A stretch of 64,000 bases of DNA from RYN-133 sp963754285 (GCA_963754285.1 CAVWFN010000002.1:1-64000); one strand, 5' to 3'; shown: positions 27,088 through 36,563, numbered from the stretch's first letter. Made by a program: numbers and translations. Notes: generated from the sequence alone by a model not told the origin.

Positions 27088-27309
27088 GTGTCCGAGACCC
27101 CCCTGTTCGTCGTCGTCCTGACCGGTAACGGCGACGCAAGTTTCTCTGTCGCCCCGCGTGCCATCGGGCCCTTCGACGACTTCGACGTCGCGCAGGCGTT
27201 CACCCAGACCCTCGCCGAGCGCTACAGCGCCGAAGGCGAGCCGGCGCCCGACGCGACCGTGGTTCGCGTCGAGTCCGACCAGCCCGGCGTCGTCATGGGC
27301 GAGATGTAG
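27088..27309 (+). CDS. Small hypothetical protein
   Basis: 73 residues, acidic, with a beta-rich start (TPLFVVVLTGNGDASFS) and the block FDDFDVAQAFTQTLAERYS. I do not recognise a family. The GTG start at 27088 is preceded by TACTGT (27076-27081), 6 nt upstream, located 1 bp after the stop of the previous gene. It ends 5 bp before the AI-2E transporter gene, so it may lead that transcript. Confidence 0.6.
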   Translation: MSETPLFVVVLTGNGDASFSVAPRAIGPFDDFDVAQAFTQTLAERYSAEGEPAPDATVVRVESDQPGVVMGEM

Positions 27310-27314
27310 CGCCT

Positions 27315-28529
27315 GTGGCCGATCCGGTCGTGCACGATTCCCACGTCGACGACGGGGACGATCGCGACGCCGCCGCCACAGCTCAGCAGGCCGAGGAGCT
27401 GCGCGCGCAGGAAGAAAGGCTGTCCGAGCGGGGATCGCTCTACGAGCCGCACACGAACACCAGCGACAAGGACAACCCGTATGGGCGCCTGGGTCGACCG
27501 GTGTCGCGGCACGCGCCGTTCTACCGCGGCTTCGTCGGGGCGCTCGGTGTTCTTGTCGCGCTAGCCCTCGGGTACGCGTTGCGGCAGATGTCGTCGGTCC
27601 TGGTGCTCGTGCTCATTGCCGCGTTCCTTGCCGTCGGGCTGAATCCGGTCGTCGAGTTCTTCATCCGACGCGGGCTGAAGCGCGGCTGGGCGGTGCTCGG
27701 CGTCTCGATAATGGTGCTCGGCTTCCTGACCGGACTGCTCTACGTCGTCGGTGGCGTGCTGCGCAACCAGGTCGTCACGCTCGTCAACGATGCGCCGAAA
27801 CTGATCAACGATCTGCGGCACCACAAGACGATTGCCCACCTCGACGCGAAGTACCACATCCTGTCCGGGCTCGAGGACAAGCTGAAGAAGCCCGACTTCC
27901 TCACCGACGTCTTCGGCGGTGTGTTCAACGTCGGGCTCACCGTCCTGAACGCTGTCGTCACCACAGTCGTCGTGCTCATCCTGACGCTGTACTTCCTCGC
28001 GTCGCTGCCGACGCTCAAGCGCGCGCTGTACTCGCTCGCGCCGGCGACACGTCGCGAGCGGGTCGCTCAGCTCGGCGACGAGATCCTGCGTCGCGTCGGG
28101 CGTTACGTGATCGGCGCGGTGTCCGTGGCGATGCTCGCCGGCACCGTCAGCCTGCTCTTCCTGCTGACGGTCGGGCTCGCGCAGTACGCCCTACCGCTCG
28201 CAGTGATGGTCGCGATCCTCGATCTTGTGCCACTGGTCGGGTCGATCACCGGCGCTGCCCTGGTGACCATCGTCGGCCTCGCGAACTCGCTGTCCATCGG
28301 CGTCGCGTGCATCGTCTTCTATTTGATCTACGAGACGCTCGAGGGCTACGTGATCTACCCGCGGGTGATGCGTTCGTCGGTCGACGTGCCCGAGTACGTC
28401 ACGATCATCGCCGTCCTGACCGGCGGAGCGCTCGGCGGCATCGTCGGGGCGTTGCTCGCCTTGCCGATCGTCGCCGGCGGCCTGCTCATCGTCCAAGAGG
28501 TCTGGGTACGTCGGCAGGACGTGTCCTAG
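27315..28529 (+). CDS. AI-2E family transporter
   Basis: Membrane protein of 404 residues. After a charged, disordered N-terminus of about 65 residues come an early helix pair (GFVGALGVLVALALGYALR and VLVLVLIAAFLAVGLNPVVE), a long soluble stretch and a C-terminal helix bundle including PRVMRSSVDVPEYVTIIAV and GGALGGIVGALLALPI, which is the AI-2E exporter signature. Members export signalling molecules or act as ion antiporters; no substrate can be assigned. The start is GTG, 5 bp after the small gene at 27088. Confidence 0.88.
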   Translation: MADPVVHDSHVDDGDDRDAAATAQQAEELRAQEERLSERGSLYEPHTNTSDKDNPYGRLGRPVSRHAPFYRGFVGALGVLVALALGYALRQMSSVLVLVLIAAFLAVGLNPVVEFFIRRGLKRGWAVLGVSIMVLGFLTGLLYVVGGVLRNQVVTLVNDAPKLINDLRHHKTIAHLDAKYHILSGLEDKLKKPDFLTDVFGGVFNVGLTVLNAVVTTVVVLILTLYFLASLPTLKRALYSLAPATRRERVAQLGDEILRRVGRYVIGAVSVAMLAGTVSLLFLLTVGLAQYALPLAVMVAILDLVPLVGSITGAALVTIVGLANSLSIGVACIVFYLIYETLEGYVIYPRVMRSSVDVPEYVTIIAVLTGGALGGIVGALLALPIVAGGLLIVQEVWVRRQDVS

Positions 28530-28564
28530 CCGGGTTGTATCAGGACCGCGGTCACGAGGTCTTG

Positions 28565-28795
28565 ATGACCATGACCTACACCGCGGTTCTCCCCGCCGGG
28601 CCGCAGACGCTGCGTGCCCGCGAACTCGACGTACTCGCCCTCGTCGCCGACGGACTGTCGACCCGAGAGGTGGCTCGCACGCTCGCCTACTCCGAGCGAA
28701 CGATCAAGAACATCCTGCAGGACCTCACCACCCGATTCGGCCTGCGCAATCGCACGCAGGCCGTCGCCTGGGCGTTGCGCAACGGCCTGATCTGA
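28565..28795 (+). CDS. Single-domain LuxR-type HTH protein
   Basis: 76 residues consisting almost only of a GerE/LuxR DNA-binding domain: LRARELDVLALVADGLSTRE, then VARTLAYSERTIKNILQDL and TTRFGLRNRTQAVAWALRNG. There is no receiver or ligand-binding domain. Such minimal regulators bind DNA as dimers and may integrate signals by protein contact. The start is ATG at 28565, or the ATG two codons on; AGGT is 5 nt upstream. It follows the AI-2E transporter by 35 bp. Its stop abuts the convergent aldo-keto reductase stop. Confidence 0.82.
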   Translation: MTMTYTAVLPAGPQTLRARELDVLALVADGLSTREVARTLAYSERTIKNILQDLTTRFGLRNRTQAVAWALRNGLI

Positions 28796-28796
28796 C

Positions 28797-29834
28797 TCAA
28801 GCCTCGCTCGGCCCGGCCCAGAGGTTGATGCCGCCCTCAACCGCATGCCGATCGATCGACTTCAACTCGGCTGCATCGAAGTCGATGTTCGTCAGCGCCT
28901 CGAGGCTGTCGTCGAGTTGCTCGACGCTGGATGCGCCGATCAGCGCGGAGGTCACCCGCGTGTCGCGCAGCACCCAGCTGATCGCGAGCTGGGCAAGGGA
29001 TTGCCCGCGCTTGGCCGCGATGCGGTTGAGCGCTCGGATGTGCTTGATGTTCTCCTCGGACAGCAGTCCGGGGTCGAGCGAGGTGCCCTTGGATGCGCGT
29101 GAGCCCGCGGGCACTCCCTTGAGGTAGCGGTCGGTCAGCATTCCCTGCGCGAGCGGTGAGAACGCGATGCAGCCGATGCCCTGCTCGCCGAGCACGTCGA
29201 GCAGGCCCTCCTCGACCCAGCGGTTGAGCATCGAGTAGGACGGCTGGTGGATGAGCAGGGGAGTGCCGAGGTCACGCAGGATCGCGATCGCCTGCTCGGT
29301 GCGCTGCGGCGAATAGGACGAGATACCGACGTAGAGCGCCTTGCCCTGTCGCACCGCCGTGTCCAGCGCGCCGAGTGACTCCTCGAGCGGCGTGTCCGGG
29401 TCGAAGTGGTGGTGGTAGAAGATGTCGACGTAGTCGAGGCCCATCCGCTGCAGCGACTGGTCGAGCGACGCGAGCAGGTACTTACGTGAGCCGAGGTCGC
29501 CGTACGGGCCGGGCCACATGTCCCAGCCGGCCTTCGTCGAGATGACGAGCTCGTCGCGGAACCGGCTGAAATCCTCGCGCATGATGCGTCCGAAGTTCAG
29601 TTCGGCGCTGCCGTAGGGCGGTCCGTAGTTGTTTGCGAGGTCGAAGTGCGTGACGCCGCGATCGAAGGCACGCCGCAGGACGGCGCGCTGCGTGCGGATC
29701 GGGTTGTCGTCGCCGAAGTTGTGCCACAGGCCGAGTGAGATCGCCGGCAGGTGCAGGCCACTGCGACCCACCCGGCGGTAGGTCATCGCGTCGTACCGGT
29801 CGGCAGCGGGCACGTACTGATCAAGAACGTCCAT
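28797..29834 (-). CDS. Aldo/keto reductase (YghZ/GPR-like)
   Basis: NADPH-dependent carbonyl reductase of 345 residues in the L-glyceraldehyde-3-phosphate reductase (AKR14) branch. It has THFDLANNYGPPYGSAELNF with catalytic Asp and Tyr, STKAGWDMWPGPYG with the catalytic Lys, and DYVDIFYHHHFDPDTPLEE with the catalytic His. QPSYSMLNRW, GCIAFSPLAQGMLT and SALIGASSVEQLDDSLEAL are family blocks. AAGACT lies 6 nt before the ATG at 29834. It is divergent from the epimerase gene at 29887. Confidence 0.92.
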   Translation of the reverse strand: MDVLDQYVPAADRYDAMTYRRVGRSGLHLPAISLGLWHNFGDDNPIRTQRAVLRRAFDRGVTHFDLANNYGPPYGSAELNFGRIMREDFSRFRDELVISTKAGWDMWPGPYGDLGSRKYLLASLDQSLQRMGLDYVDIFYHHHFDPDTPLEESLGALDTAVRQGKALYVGISSYSPQRTEQAIAILRDLGTPLLIHQPSYSMLNRWVEEGLLDVLGEQGIGCIAFSPLAQGMLTDRYLKGVPAGSRASKGTSLDPGLLSEENIKHIRALNRIAAKRGQSLAQLAISWVLRDTRVTSALIGASSVEQLDDSLEALTNIDFDAAELKSIDRHAVEGGINLWAGPSEA

Positions 29835-29886
29835 GCAATCAGTCTTGCACTGGGCGCGCATGCGTCCTGGTGGGTATGAGGCTGGG

Positions 29887-30903
29887 ATGGGACTGACGGT
29901 TGCGGTGACGGGGCCGACCGGCGAGATCGGGATGTCGGCGATCGACGCGATCGAGCGCAGCGATGCGGTCGACACGGTCATCGGCATGGCGCGACGCGAG
30001 TTCGATCCTGCCGATCACGGCTGGACGAAGACCGAGTACCGCCGGGGCGACATCCTCGATCGCGACGCGGTCGACGCGCTCGTCGCGGACGCGGACGTTG
30101 TGGTGCATCTGGCGTATCTGATCATGGGCTCGCGCGAGGAGAGTCGACGAACCAATCTCGCCGGAACGCGGAACGTGTTCGAGGCGACGCTTGCTGCGGC
30201 GCGGCCGTCCCGGTTGGTCTACACCTCCTCGGTCGCCGCGTACGGCTACCACCGGGACAACCCGGTGCCGCTCACCGAAGACGTTCCGGCGCGCGGCAGC
30301 CAAGAGCACTACTACTCTGCGCAGAAGGCGGAATGCGAGGCGCTGCTGCGCGAACTGACCGACGAGAGCGACCTCGAGGTCTACGTGCTGCGGCCGTGCA
30401 TCGTGGCCGGGCCGCGGGCGCCGGCGCTCCGCGAGAAGATGCCCTGGCAGGCGGCGAAGCGGGCCCTGCCCACCGCTCTGCAACCGCTTGCCGCGACCGT
30501 CAGCGGGTTCCTTCCGCTGCTGCCGGACCCTGGGGTCCCGGTGCAACTGGTGCACCACGACGACGTCGCCGAGGCGATCGCGCTGTGCGTGTCCGGCGCC
30601 GGCGAGCCCGGCCGGTACAACATTGCCGGCGACGGTGTGGTGAGCCTGGCCGATGTCGCCGCGGCGACCGGGACGCGTTCGGTCCGCGTGCCGGCAGTCG
30701 CTGCGCTGGCGGTCTCGGAGGCGTTGGCCCGGCTGCCTCTCGTTCCGGCTGCCGCCGAGTGGCTGCACCTGGGCCGCACGTCGGTCGTGATGGACACGAC
30801 GCGAGCTCGGACGGTGCTCGGTTGGCGGCCGCGTCATTCGGCCGCGGACACCCTCGCCACGCTGCGGTCAGGTGTTCGTCAGGATGAGGACGACGATGGC
30901 TAG
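29887..30903 (+). CDS. NAD-dependent epimerase/dehydratase
   Basis: Extended short-chain dehydrogenase of 338 residues. The Rossmann motif is slightly altered: VAVTGPTGEIGMSAI (GPTGEIG in place of GATGFIG). VYTSSVAAYGYH and EHYYSAQKAECEALL carry the catalytic Ser, Tyr and Lys (YxxxK), and YVLRPCIVAGPRAP follows. The substrate is probably a nucleotide sugar or related metabolite. TATGAG at 29875-29880 is 6 nt before the ATG. Its last 36 bp overlap the convergent CPBP protease gene. Confidence 0.87.
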   Translation: MGLTVAVTGPTGEIGMSAIDAIERSDAVDTVIGMARREFDPADHGWTKTEYRRGDILDRDAVDALVADADVVVHLAYLIMGSREESRRTNLAGTRNVFEATLAAARPSRLVYTSSVAAYGYHRDNPVPLTEDVPARGSQEHYYSAQKAECEALLRELTDESDLEVYVLRPCIVAGPRAPALREKMPWQAAKRALPTALQPLAATVSGFLPLLPDPGVPVQLVHHDDVAEAIALCVSGAGEPGRYNIAGDGVVSLADVAAATGTRSVRVPAVAALAVSEALARLPLVPAAAEWLHLGRTSVVMDTTRARTVLGWRPRHSAADTLATLRSGVRQDEDDDG

Positions 30904-31662
30904 GCCGTTGAACAGCATGTGGTTCATGATCCCGGCGGCCAGCCGACCGCTCCAGCGCACGAGCAGGCAGTTCGACAGGCCGAGCGTGAACACGACCGCG
31001 GCGAGGGTGAGCGCGCCGGCGAGCGTGTTCACCTCGTAGGTGTGGAACACGGCGAAGATCGCTGATGACAGCAGCGCTGCCGGCCAGAATCCCCAGCGGC
31101 GCATGAAGGTTCGCAGCATCATGCCGCGGAACATGATCTCTTCGACCACAGGGGCGATGAGCACGACGATGATGCCGAGCACGATGTAGACCGCGACCGA
31201 GTGCGACTTCACCACGAGGTTCTGTGACTGCTCGAGCGCCTTCCCGTGCGACAGGCCGTTCGCGATCACGCCGACGACGATCCGCCCGCCGAAGGCCATC
31301 CCGAACCCGGCGGCGAGCCACGCGAGGTCCATCCATTTCGGTCGCTGGAGACCGAACGTCCAGCCCCAGCCGTGGTAACGGCGTACGAGGTCGCGGCCCG
31401 CGAACAGGATCGCGACGATCAGGATTCCGTACAGCAGCGCGGTCAACACGATGACGACCGTCAACGCCTGGGCGAAGCCGTGCGGATGGACGAAGTGCGT
31501 GATCACGCTGCCGACGACGATCGACACGATCAGTGCGAGGCACGGCACCACGACCGGACGCCAGCCCCACGGTCGCGGGTCGTGCTGGCGCATCAGGTCG
31601 ATGAGCTGATCCAGGCGTGGTCGCGTGTCGACGGCGGCGACGTGCTGCGGCGGCGTGATCAC
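30868..31662 (-). CDS. CPBP-family intramembrane metalloprotease
   Basis: Rce1/CAAX-like membrane protease of 264 residues with about seven helices. The motifs are APVVEEIMFRGMMLR (EExxxR), AIFAVFHTYEVNT (FxxxH) and AAGIMNHMLFNGLA (HxxxN), which bind the catalytic metal. The substrate is unknown; bacterial members work in signalling or bacteriocin immunity. The GTG start at 31662 lies 7 bp after the treZ stop on the same strand, so it could be read from the trehalose transcript. It overlaps the epimerase end by 36 bp. Confidence 0.87.
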   Translation of the reverse strand: MITPPQHVAAVDTRPRLDQLIDLMRQHDPRPWGWRPVVVPCLALIVSIVVGSVITHFVHPHGFAQALTVVIVLTALLYGILIVAILFAGRDLVRRYHGWGWTFGLQRPKWMDLAWLAAGFGMAFGGRIVVGVIANGLSHGKALEQSQNLVVKSHSVAVYIVLGIIVVLIAPVVEEIMFRGMMLRTFMRRWGFWPAALLSSAIFAVFHTYEVNTLAGALTLAAVVFTLGLSNCLLVRWSGRLAAGIMNHMLFNGLAIVVLILTNT

Positions 31663-31669
31663 GGCGGGC

Positions 31670-33400
31670 TCATCGGGTGCGGACGATGGCGGCGCTCTGC
31701 GGCCCGACGCTCACCTCGCCGTTGCCGACTTCGATCGTGCCGGTCGCGAGCAGCAGATCGGATGCGTCGACGGGCACGTTGCGCGACTGGGTCGACAGGT
31801 TCGCGATCACCCGCAACCCGCCGCGATGCATGACCAGCCAGCGCTCGTCCTCGTCGATGTCGACGTGGATGTTGCGCAGGTCGGCGTCGGTCAGCTCGGG
31901 CTCCGACGAACGGAGCGCGATCAGGTGCTTGTACAGGTCGAGGATCTCGCCGTGGTCGTCCCGCCCGGCTTCGTCCCAGTCGAGCACGGCGCTGCGATAG
32001 GCGTCCTCGTCCTGCGGATCGATCATCTGGCTGACGTCCCACCCGTGCTCGGCGAACTCAGCAACGCGACCCTTGCCGGTCGCCTCGGCGAGCTCCGGCT
32101 CGGGATGTGAGGTGAAGAACGGCCAGCGCGTCGAGGCCGCCCACTCCTCGCCCATCCAGAGCATCGGGGTGAACGGAGCGGTGAGCAGCAGCACCGCGCC
32201 GACGCGCAGCAACCCCGGCGACGTGATCTCGGGCAGGCGGTCGCCGACTGCCCGGTTGCCGACTTGATCGTGGTTCTGCAGGGCGACGACGAAGCGCCAG
32301 CCCGGCGTGGTGCTGCGGTCGACCGGCCGCCCGTGGTTGCGTCCGCGGAACGACGAATACGTGCCGTCGTGGAAGAACGCTCGGGTGAGCACTTTCTGCA
32401 GCACCGAGAGCGGTCCGAAGTCGACGTAGTAACCCTGCGTCTCGCCCGACAGCGCCGAATGCAGCGCATGGTGCACGTCGTCGTCCCACTGCGCGTCGAG
32501 TCCGTAGCCCTGCGGTCGCGGGTCGATCATCACGGGATCGTTGAGATCGGACTCGGCAATCAAGGTCAACGCGCGGCCGACCTCATCCTGCAACGCCGCA
32601 ACGCGCGTCGCGAGCTCGGCGAGGATGTGCGTCTCGGAGCTGTCCTCGAGTGCGTGCACGGCATCGAGCCGCAGCCCGTCGACGTGGAAGTCACGCAGCC
32701 ACATCAGTGCGTTCTCGATGATGAACTCGCGCACGGCGGGTTCTTCGACGTTGACCAGGTCGCCCCACGTGTTGCGTCCGGACTTCAGGTACGGGCCGAA
32801 GCGCGGCAGGTAGTTCCCGGACGGTCCGAGGTGGTTGTAGACGACGTCGAGCACCACCGCGAGACCCTTGTTGTGAGCAGCGTCGACGAACCGCTTGAAC
32901 CCGTCCGGCCCGCCGAGCGGCTCGTGCACGGCATACCAGTCGACGCCGTCGTAACCCCAGTTCCACACGCCGTTGACGGCGTTGACCGGCATCACTTCGA
33001 CGTGGGTGATTCCCAGGTCGACCAGATGGTCGAGGCGCTCGATCGCCGAGTCGAACGTCGCGCCGGGCGTGAAGGTGGCGATGTGCAGCTCGTAGAGCAC
33101 CGCGCCGGGCAGATCGCGCCCGCGCCATCGGCCATCGCCCCACGCGTAGGCGTCCTGGTCGTAGACCCGGCTTGCGCCGTGCACGCCGTGCGGTTGCCAC
33201 CTGCTCGCCGGGTCGGGAATCGGTTCGTCGCTGTCGTCGAGCACGAACGCGTAATCGGTGCCGGGTGGTAATGCCGGTCCCGTCCACCAGCCGTCGCCGG
33301 ACGCGTCGAGGTCGGTGCGTCGGTCGTCGACGACGACGCCGACCCGCGTGGCGTTCGGTGCCCAGACTCGCAGCGTGTTCTTCAAACCGGGTGCGTTCAC
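31670..33400 (-). CDS. treZ: Malto-oligosyltrehalose trehalohydrolase
   Basis: GH13 enzyme that releases trehalose from the maltooligosyltrehalose made by TreY. About 576 residues: N-terminal carbohydrate-binding beta domain (LRVWAPNATRVGVVVDDRRT), then the catalytic barrel with VEVMPVNAVNGVWNWGYDG, DVVYNHLGPSGNY, nucleophile motif DGLRLDAVHAL and acid LIAESDLND, and ALQNHDQVGNRA near the end. The start is GTG at 33400 (CAGGGT 7 nt upstream) or GTG at 33409. It is separated from treY by the oppositely oriented ppk2 gene, so it needs its own promoter, unlike the usual treXYZ operon. Confidence 0.95.
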   Translation of the reverse strand: MNAPGLKNTLRVWAPNATRVGVVVDDRRTDLDASGDGWWTGPALPPGTDYAFVLDDSDEPIPDPASRWQPHGVHGASRVYDQDAYAWGDGRWRGRDLPGAVLYELHIATFTPGATFDSAIERLDHLVDLGITHVEVMPVNAVNGVWNWGYDGVDWYAVHEPLGGPDGFKRFVDAAHNKGLAVVLDVVYNHLGPSGNYLPRFGPYLKSGRNTWGDLVNVEEPAVREFIIENALMWLRDFHVDGLRLDAVHALEDSSETHILAELATRVAALQDEVGRALTLIAESDLNDPVMIDPRPQGYGLDAQWDDDVHHALHSALSGETQGYYVDFGPLSVLQKVLTRAFFHDGTYSSFRGRNHGRPVDRSTTPGWRFVVALQNHDQVGNRAVGDRLPEITSPGLLRVGAVLLLTAPFTPMLWMGEEWAASTRWPFFTSHPEPELAEATGKGRVAEFAEHGWDVSQMIDPQDEDAYRSAVLDWDEAGRDDHGEILDLYKHLIALRSSEPELTDADLRNIHVDIDEDERWLVMHRGGLRVIANLSTQSRNVPVDASDLLLATGTIEVGNGEVSVGPQSAAIVRTR

Positions 33401-33459
33401 GTGCCCCACCCTGCCCGATGGGAATGTGTGAGTAACACCGGCTGGGGTAGACCTTGGTC

Positions 33460-34317
33460 ATGTCTTCCTCGCTGCGTGAACGGCTCGCGTTCGCCAATGG
33501 CACCGGGTCACTTGCCGACGTCGACCCGGCAAGCCGACCGGGTGCGCCCAAGAAGGGCAAGTTGAAGGCGAAGCTCGCCGATCATGCCGGGACCATCGCC
33601 GAGCTGCAGGAGAAGCTGTGGGCCGAGGCCACGGCAGGTGGTCGCCGAAGCGTGCTCATCCTGCTGCAGGGCATCGACACTGCGGGCAAGGGCGGTACCA
33701 CCGAGCACGTGATCGGCGAGTGCGGCCCGATCGGCGTGCAGTACACGCCGTTCGGGAAGCCGACCAAGGAGGAGTTGCGGCACGACTTCCTGTGGCGCAT
33801 CAAGAAGCGCGTCCCGCCGCCCGGCGTGATCGGGATCTTCGACCGTTCGCACTACGAGGACGTCCTGATCGTGCGGGTGCACGACCTCGTCCCGCCCGAG
33901 GAGTGGGAACAGCGCTACGACAAGATCAACGCGTTCGAGCGCAATCTCGTCGCGCACGGCACGACCGTGCTCAAGGTGTTCTTGCACATCTCATACGAGC
34001 GGCAACGCAAGCGACTGCTGCGTCGTCTGCGGCGGCCGGACAAGCATTGGAAGTTCAACGTCGCCGATCTGGACGAGCGCGCGTTGTGGCCGAAATACCA
34101 GGAGGCCTTTCAGGCGATGCTCGAACGTTGCGACACGCCTGACGCGCCGTGGTACGTCGTGCCCTCCGACTCGAAGAAGTATCGCAACTGGGCCGTCGCC
34201 CAGCTGCTGCTCGAGACGCTGGAATCACTCGATCCGCACTATCCGCAGATCGATCTCGACGTCCCCGCGTTGAAGGAACGCCTGCGTGATCAGCGGACGA
34301 GCAGGGCCACCGGGTAG
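33460..34317 (+). CDS. ppk2: Polyphosphate kinase 2 family protein
   Basis: Transfers phosphate from polyphosphate to nucleoside mono- or diphosphates. The 285 residues have Walker A GIDTAGKGG (71-79), Walker B IFDRSHYEDVLIVRVHDLVP, and the lid arginines in ERQRKRLLRRLRRPDKHWKF, with single-domain PPK2 length. Class (ADP- or AMP-phosphorylating) is not certain. TAGACC at 33448-33453 is 6 nt before the ATG. The gene sits on the opposite strand between treY and treZ, and its last 28 bp overlap the 3' end of treY. Confidence 0.92.
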   Translation: MSSSLRERLAFANGTGSLADVDPASRPGAPKKGKLKAKLADHAGTIAELQEKLWAEATAGGRRSVLILLQGIDTAGKGGTTEHVIGECGPIGVQYTPFGKPTKEELRHDFLWRIKKRVPPPGVIGIFDRSHYEDVLIVRVHDLVPPEEWEQRYDKINAFERNLVAHGTTVLKVFLHISYERQRKRLLRRLRRPDKHWKFNVADLDERALWPKYQEAFQAMLERCDTPDAPWYVVPSDSKKYRNWAVAQLLLETLESLDPHYPQIDLDVPALKERLRDQRTSRATG

Positions 34318-36563
34318 TCGGCGAGCAGCTCGGCCAGAGCGACGGAGCCCTCGATCCGGCGACCGGAGATGACGTCGGTCGACGCGCCGGCGACGTCCAG
34401 GGTCGTGTCGGCCCACCCGCCGCCGCGTTCGAGCCCGATCGGGAGACGCGTGGCGACAGCGACGACACCGCCGCGATCGAACGCGACTGCGTGCTCGGCT
34501 GCCGGTCCGCTCGCGCGCAGTGCCGTGTAGGACGAGAACAGGTCGGGCCAGTCGCGGCGCAGCCGCAGCGTTCGTGAGACGACCCAGAGCTTGGCGGCAC
34601 CGTCGGGCCCGATCGGCGGCGGTTCGGACGACGCGTCCAACTGATCGAGCAGCCCGCGGCGCAGATCGGCATCGAGTGGGCGCCGGTTGTCAGGATCGAC
34701 GAGTGAGTCCTCCCACAGTTCGGTGCCCTGGTAGACGTCCGGGACGCCCGGCATCGTGAGCTGGACGAGCTTCTGCGACAGCGAGTTCGTCCAGCCGTGC
34801 GGCGTGATCCGCGCAATGAAATCGTCGAGCGGCGCGCGCACCGCCGGGTCGTCGTACGCGCGGTCGACCAACTCGTGCACGGATCGCTCGAACGCGTCGT
34901 TGGGGTCGATCCAGCCGGTGCTCTGCGCGGCCTCGCGCATGGCCTTCTCGGCGTAGGCGTGCATGCGATCGCGCTCGATGAACCCGGCGCCGGCGAAGGT
35001 CTGCCAGAGCAGGTAGGCGAAGGTGGCGTCGTCGATCGGAGCAGACGCCATCAGGTGTGCGGCGAGGGCCGCCCAGTCGTCGGAGAGCTCGCTGAGCACG
35101 GCGAGCCGCGCGCGCACGTCCTCGCCGCGTTTGGTGTCGTGCGTCGACAGCGTCGTCATGCTGTTGGGCAGGGTCTCCTGGCGCCGGCCCTGAGCTTCGT
35201 GGAACGTATCGAGCGACGCGCCGAACGCGGCGGGATTCCCGCCGACCTCGTTCAAGGCGATGAAGCGGCTGTAGCGGTAGTACGTCGTGTCCTCGACGCC
35301 CTTCGCCATCACGGCGCCGGTCAGTTGCTGGAAGCGCACGCACAACTCGTCGGCCGGGTCCGACAGCCGTGCGGCGAGCGTTCCGATCACGTCTGCGAGC
35401 TCCGGACGAGCGTTACGCGCCGCGGCGATCGCCTGCGCGAGATGCTCGGCGCCGGTCGGGAGGTACGAGCGGTACACCGGGAAGTGCACGGCGAGCTCGG
35501 CGAGCGCTTCGCCGGCGTTCTCGACGCCCGGCACCAGGCGGGCCAGCCGCGACACCTCGGCCTGCAGGATCGTCGTGACCGCGGTGCGCTTGCCCGCCTC
35601 GACGTGATCGTGGAACGTGCGCTGGTCGCCGGTCAGATCGCGGTAGAGCCGGTCGAAGTCCGATTCGGTACGGGCATCGACGAACAGGCCCTGCACCTCG
35701 GCGAGCGCGTCGTAGCCCGTGGTGCCGTCGACGGGCCAGTCGGTGGGCAGCGGCTCGCCCGGCTCGAGGATCTTCTCGACCGTCAGCCACGCCTCGGGGC
35801 CGGCCAGTTCACGCAGCGCCGTCATGTACCCGACCGGGTCGGCCAAGCCGTCGGGATGGTCGACGCGCAGGCCGTCGATGCCGTCGTCGCGCATCCAGCG
35901 ACGGATCTGTTCGTGCGTCGCCTCGAGCACGGCGGGATCTTCGATCCGGAGCCCGGCCAACGTGACCACCGCGAAGAAGCGCCGGTAGTTCTGTTCGGTG
36001 TCCGCCCGGCGGAAGTTGACGAGTTCGTAGTGCTGCCGCTCGGCGACCTCGCCGGCCGCGCCGCCGCCGGTGCCGGGCGCGATCGGGAACCGGTGTTCGA
36101 AGTAGCGAAGTTCGGGCCCGGCGCCGCCGTCCGCGACGGTGAGCTGGTCGGGGGAGAAGTCGTCGCCGAGCACCGGCAGCAGCAGTCTCCCGCGGGTCCA
36201 GTCGATGTCGAACCAGCTCGCATACCGGGAATCGCGTCCGAACTGCAGCACGTCCCACCATGCGGGATTTTCCGCGGGGGTCGCGACGCCCGTGTGGTTC
36301 GGGACGATGTCGACCACGATGCCGAGACCTCGCGAGCGTGCGGCGGCGAGCAACCGCGTCCAGCCGTCCGAGCCGCCGCGGGCGGGATCGACCCCGTCGA
36401 AGCGGATCACGTCGTAGCCGTGGTCGGAGCCCTTCGCCGCAGGCAACAGCGGCGAGAGGTACGTAGCGCCGACGCCGAGCGTCGCGAGGTAGTCGCACAG
36501 ATCCGCCGCCGCGTGCAGATCGAACGACGGCCGGATCTGCAACCGGTAGGTCGAAGAGATCAT
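34290..36563 (-). CDS. treY: Maltooligosyltrehalose synthase
   Basis: Rearranges the reducing end of glucans to a trehalosyl unit. 757 residues of GH13 type: STYRLQIRPSFDLHAAADLC and DYLATLGVGATYLSPLLPA at the start, VDIVPNHTGVATP, nucleophile motif DGLRVDHPDGLADP, and LTVEKILEPGEPLPTDWPVD containing the acid; MTTLSTHDTKRGEDVRARLA and VPDVYQGTELWEDSLVDPDN are family blocks. It starts 3 bp after the glgX stop, so the two form an operon. Its 3' end overlaps ppk2 on the other strand. Confidence 0.96.
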   Translation of the reverse strand: MISSTYRLQIRPSFDLHAAADLCDYLATLGVGATYLSPLLPAAKGSDHGYDVIRFDGVDPARGGSDGWTRLLAAARSRGLGIVVDIVPNHTGVATPAENPAWWDVLQFGRDSRYASWFDIDWTRGRLLLPVLGDDFSPDQLTVADGGAGPELRYFEHRFPIAPGTGGGAAGEVAERQHYELVNFRRADTEQNYRRFFAVVTLAGLRIEDPAVLEATHEQIRRWMRDDGIDGLRVDHPDGLADPVGYMTALRELAGPEAWLTVEKILEPGEPLPTDWPVDGTTGYDALAEVQGLFVDARTESDFDRLYRDLTGDQRTFHDHVEAGKRTAVTTILQAEVSRLARLVPGVENAGEALAELAVHFPVYRSYLPTGAEHLAQAIAAARNARPELADVIGTLAARLSDPADELCVRFQQLTGAVMAKGVEDTTYYRYSRFIALNEVGGNPAAFGASLDTFHEAQGRRQETLPNSMTTLSTHDTKRGEDVRARLAVLSELSDDWAALAAHLMASAPIDDATFAYLLWQTFAGAGFIERDRMHAYAEKAMREAAQSTGWIDPNDAFERSVHELVDRAYDDPAVRAPLDDFIARITPHGWTNSLSQKLVQLTMPGVPDVYQGTELWEDSLVDPDNRRPLDADLRRGLLDQLDASSEPPPIGPDGAAKLWVVSRTLRLRRDWPDLFSSYTALRASGPAAEHAVAFDRGGVVAVATRLPIGLERGGGWADTTLDVAGASTDVISGRRIEGSVALAELLADYPVALLVR

